From Draconibacterium orientale (GTDB lineage Bacteria > Bacteroidota > Bacteroidia > Bacteroidales > UBA12170), in contig DYSK01000036.1 of the NCBI GenBank assembly GCA_020718315.1, positions 1 through 16,159 of the forward strand: a DNA stretch of 16,159 nt, read 5' to 3'. Shown piece after piece: positions 15,051 to 16,159 of this stretch. The first letter of the stretch is position 1, and each line of letters begins with the position of its first letter. Position numbers and translations under genes: made by a program. Under the pieces are notes generated by a model that saw only the letters and a program-made list of their open reading frames with translations, did not search any database and had not been told where the DNA came from.

Positions 15051-15084
15051 AAATAAAATAGCTAGATATGGGTCGGTAAATGAT

Positions 15085-15987
15085 TTATTTTGGCAATTTT
15101 TGGAGAATAAAAGCAATTTTTTCGGATAAGCCAAGATTTCCATCTATCCAATTTATTTCAAATCCTTGCTTCTCCATCCTTCTAAACCAAGTCATTTGCC
15201 TTTTGCTGAACTGATGGATAGCAATATTTAATCGTCTGAACATTTCGTCGTAGGCAATATTTCCTTCCAAATAATCGGTAACCCATTTGTATTCTAAGCC
15301 ATAAAAACTCAATTGTTCCGGTTTTAGTCCGCTTGTTAAGAGCCCTTGAACTTCTTCAATCATCCCGGAATTTAGCCTCTCTTCCAATCGTTCTGTAATG
15401 CGCATCTTAACAACTCTTCTATCAAAATCGATTCCAAATATTTTGGTTTCTATTTTTGGAAAATGAGTATCTATTTCGGGATTTTCGTTGTAATATTTTT
15501 GTATTTCGATGGCGCGAATCAGTCGTTCTCTTTCGGAGCAGTCGGTGGTATTATGCAAAGTTTTCAATTCGTCAAGAATGCTGTGCAATTCTTGATCGGC
15601 CAATAACTCCAATTCTTCGCGAAGCAATTCGTTTTTTGGTACATTCAGCAGTTTATTGCCTTTCAAAACACTTTCGATATATAAACCCGAACCTCCACAT
15701 AAAATGGGCAGTGTGCTTCTCTCTTCAATGGCGTTGTAGACTTTCAAAAAATCCTTCTGAAACTCATACACATTGTATTCATATCCCGGATCAACAATGT
15801 CGATCAGATGAAAAGGAATTTTCGCCGAATCGATGGTATAATCGGCCAAATCTTTGCCCGTTCCAATATCCATTCCGCGATATACCTGACGAGAATCTGC
15901 GCTAATAATTTCACCGTTTAAAAGTGTGGCCAGATGAGCTGCTAGAGATGTTTTTCCGGTAGCAGTTGGTCCTAATAATGTTATCAT
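15085..15987 (-). CDS. miaA: tRNA dimethylallyltransferase
   Basis: A 300-aa enzyme, normal length for MiaA. The P-loop G-P-T-A-T-G-K-T (6-13) begins almost at the N-terminus, as in the family, and D-S-R-Q-V-Y-R-G-M-D-I-G-T with Asp31 follows; this Asp is the usual general base. C-G-G-S-G-L-Y near 97-103 and the C-terminal Q-F-S-K-R-Q-M-T-W-F-R-R block are further diagnostic motifs. It transfers the dimethylallyl group from DMAPP to N6 of A37 in tRNAs that read codons beginning with U. It is a housekeeping gene and probably unrelated to the pigment pathway, so it marks the right-hand cluster boundary, although read-through into the ammonia-lyase operon is possible. Confidence 0.97.
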   Translation of the reverse strand: MITLLGPTATGKTSLAAHLATLLNGEIISADSRQVYRGMDIGTGKDLADYTIDSAKIPFHLIDIVDPGYEYNVYEFQKDFLKVYNAIEERSTLPILCGGSGLYIESVLKGNKLLNVPKNELLREELELLADQELHSILDELKTLHNTTDCSERERLIRAIEIQKYYNENPEIDTHFPKIETKIFGIDFDRRVVKMRITERLEERLNSGMIEEVQGLLTSGLKPEQLSFYGLEYKWVTDYLEGNIAYDEMFRRLNIAIHQFSKRQMTWFRRMEKQGFEINWIDGNLGLSEKIAFILQKLPK

Positions 15988-16107
15988 ATTTTTAATTCTG
16001 AATGGGCAAAATTACTGTTTTGCTTTCTCTTGGCGAAGATAATATTCAAAATTTGCTAAAAAGGAGCGAATATTTTGCAGGGACGACAGCACTAGAATAT
16101 TTATGGT

Positions 16108-16158
16108 GGGTTCTAAAAATTCATTTTTTCGACTTTTTTCAAACATAAATTAGAACCC
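16108..16158. repeat. 9-bp perfect inverted repeat upstream of miaA
   Basis: GGGTTCTAA at 16108-16116 is repeated inverted as TTAGAACCC at 16150-16158, with 33 bp between. The spacing is long for a terminator hairpin and the arms too short to prove a transposon end. It touches the window edge, so a longer element cannot be excluded. Confidence 0.4.
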
Positions 16159-16159
16159 G

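Noticed and set aside
16012..16146. 44-codon minus-strand ORF between the inverted repeat and miaA
   Set aside because: No recognisable motif, no ribosome binding site and AT-rich leader context; short ORFs of this size are expected by chance.
1..16159. CRISPR arrays, tRNA/rRNA genes, complete insertion sequences
   Set aside because: No direct-repeat array, cloverleaf or transposase motif was seen on either strand.

Overview
The window is an AT-rich stretch of a Bacteroidota chromosome. The lineage call rests on three things: the gene content (a flexirubin-type aryl polyene locus with a tyrosine ammonia-lyase very like the Flavobacterium johnsoniae enzyme), the near absence of Shine-Dalgarno sequences, and TAnnTTTG-like -7 promoter boxes. 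Almost every gene is on the minus strand, so the cluster reads from right to left.

Layout in transcription order. (1) 15988-16159: short leader with a 9-bp inverted repeat. (2) miaA, a tRNA-modification housekeeping gene, marks the cluster edge. (3) Starter and early elongation block: tyrosine ammonia-lyase, FabG-like ketoreductase and a FabB-like ketosynthase. (4) A lone plus-strand PaaI-type thioesterase converges on that ketosynthase through an A/T palindrome holding both stop codons. (5) Tailoring block: ACP, LpxL-type acyltransferase, DarA and DarB. (6) A tightly packed train of ten genes: small exported protein with an unusually strong ribosome binding site, hotdog dehydratase, unknown 134-aa protein, BtrH-like acyltransferase/peptidase, YbgC-type thioesterase, ketosynthase, half-length ketosynthase-like protein, second ACP, ketosynthase, and a ketosynthase homologue without a nucleophile. 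(7) A membrane-anchored polysaccharide-deacetylase gene runs off the left edge.

How the genes fit together (inference from family knowledge). Tyrosine is deaminated to p-coumarate, which after activation by a ligase not present here would load an ACP as aryl starter. Ketosynthases, ketoreductase and dehydratase would then build a conjugated aryl polyene by an iterative type II polyketide logic. DarB and DarA make a dialkylresorcinol, and an acyltransferase (LpxL-type, BtrH-type or both) would join polyene acid and resorcinol to a flexirubin-like pigment ester in the membrane. The ligase, a second dehydratase and an exporter seen in related clusters are absent and may lie to the left.

The pathway class is known. 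The parts that look least described are the two unequal ketosynthase pairs, the BtrH-like protein, the dehydratase without a visible catalytic His, the 134-aa unknown and the small exported protein. No RNA gene, CRISPR array or complete mobile element was seen, and no gene-free stretch exceeds 300 bases; the longest is 10809-11030.
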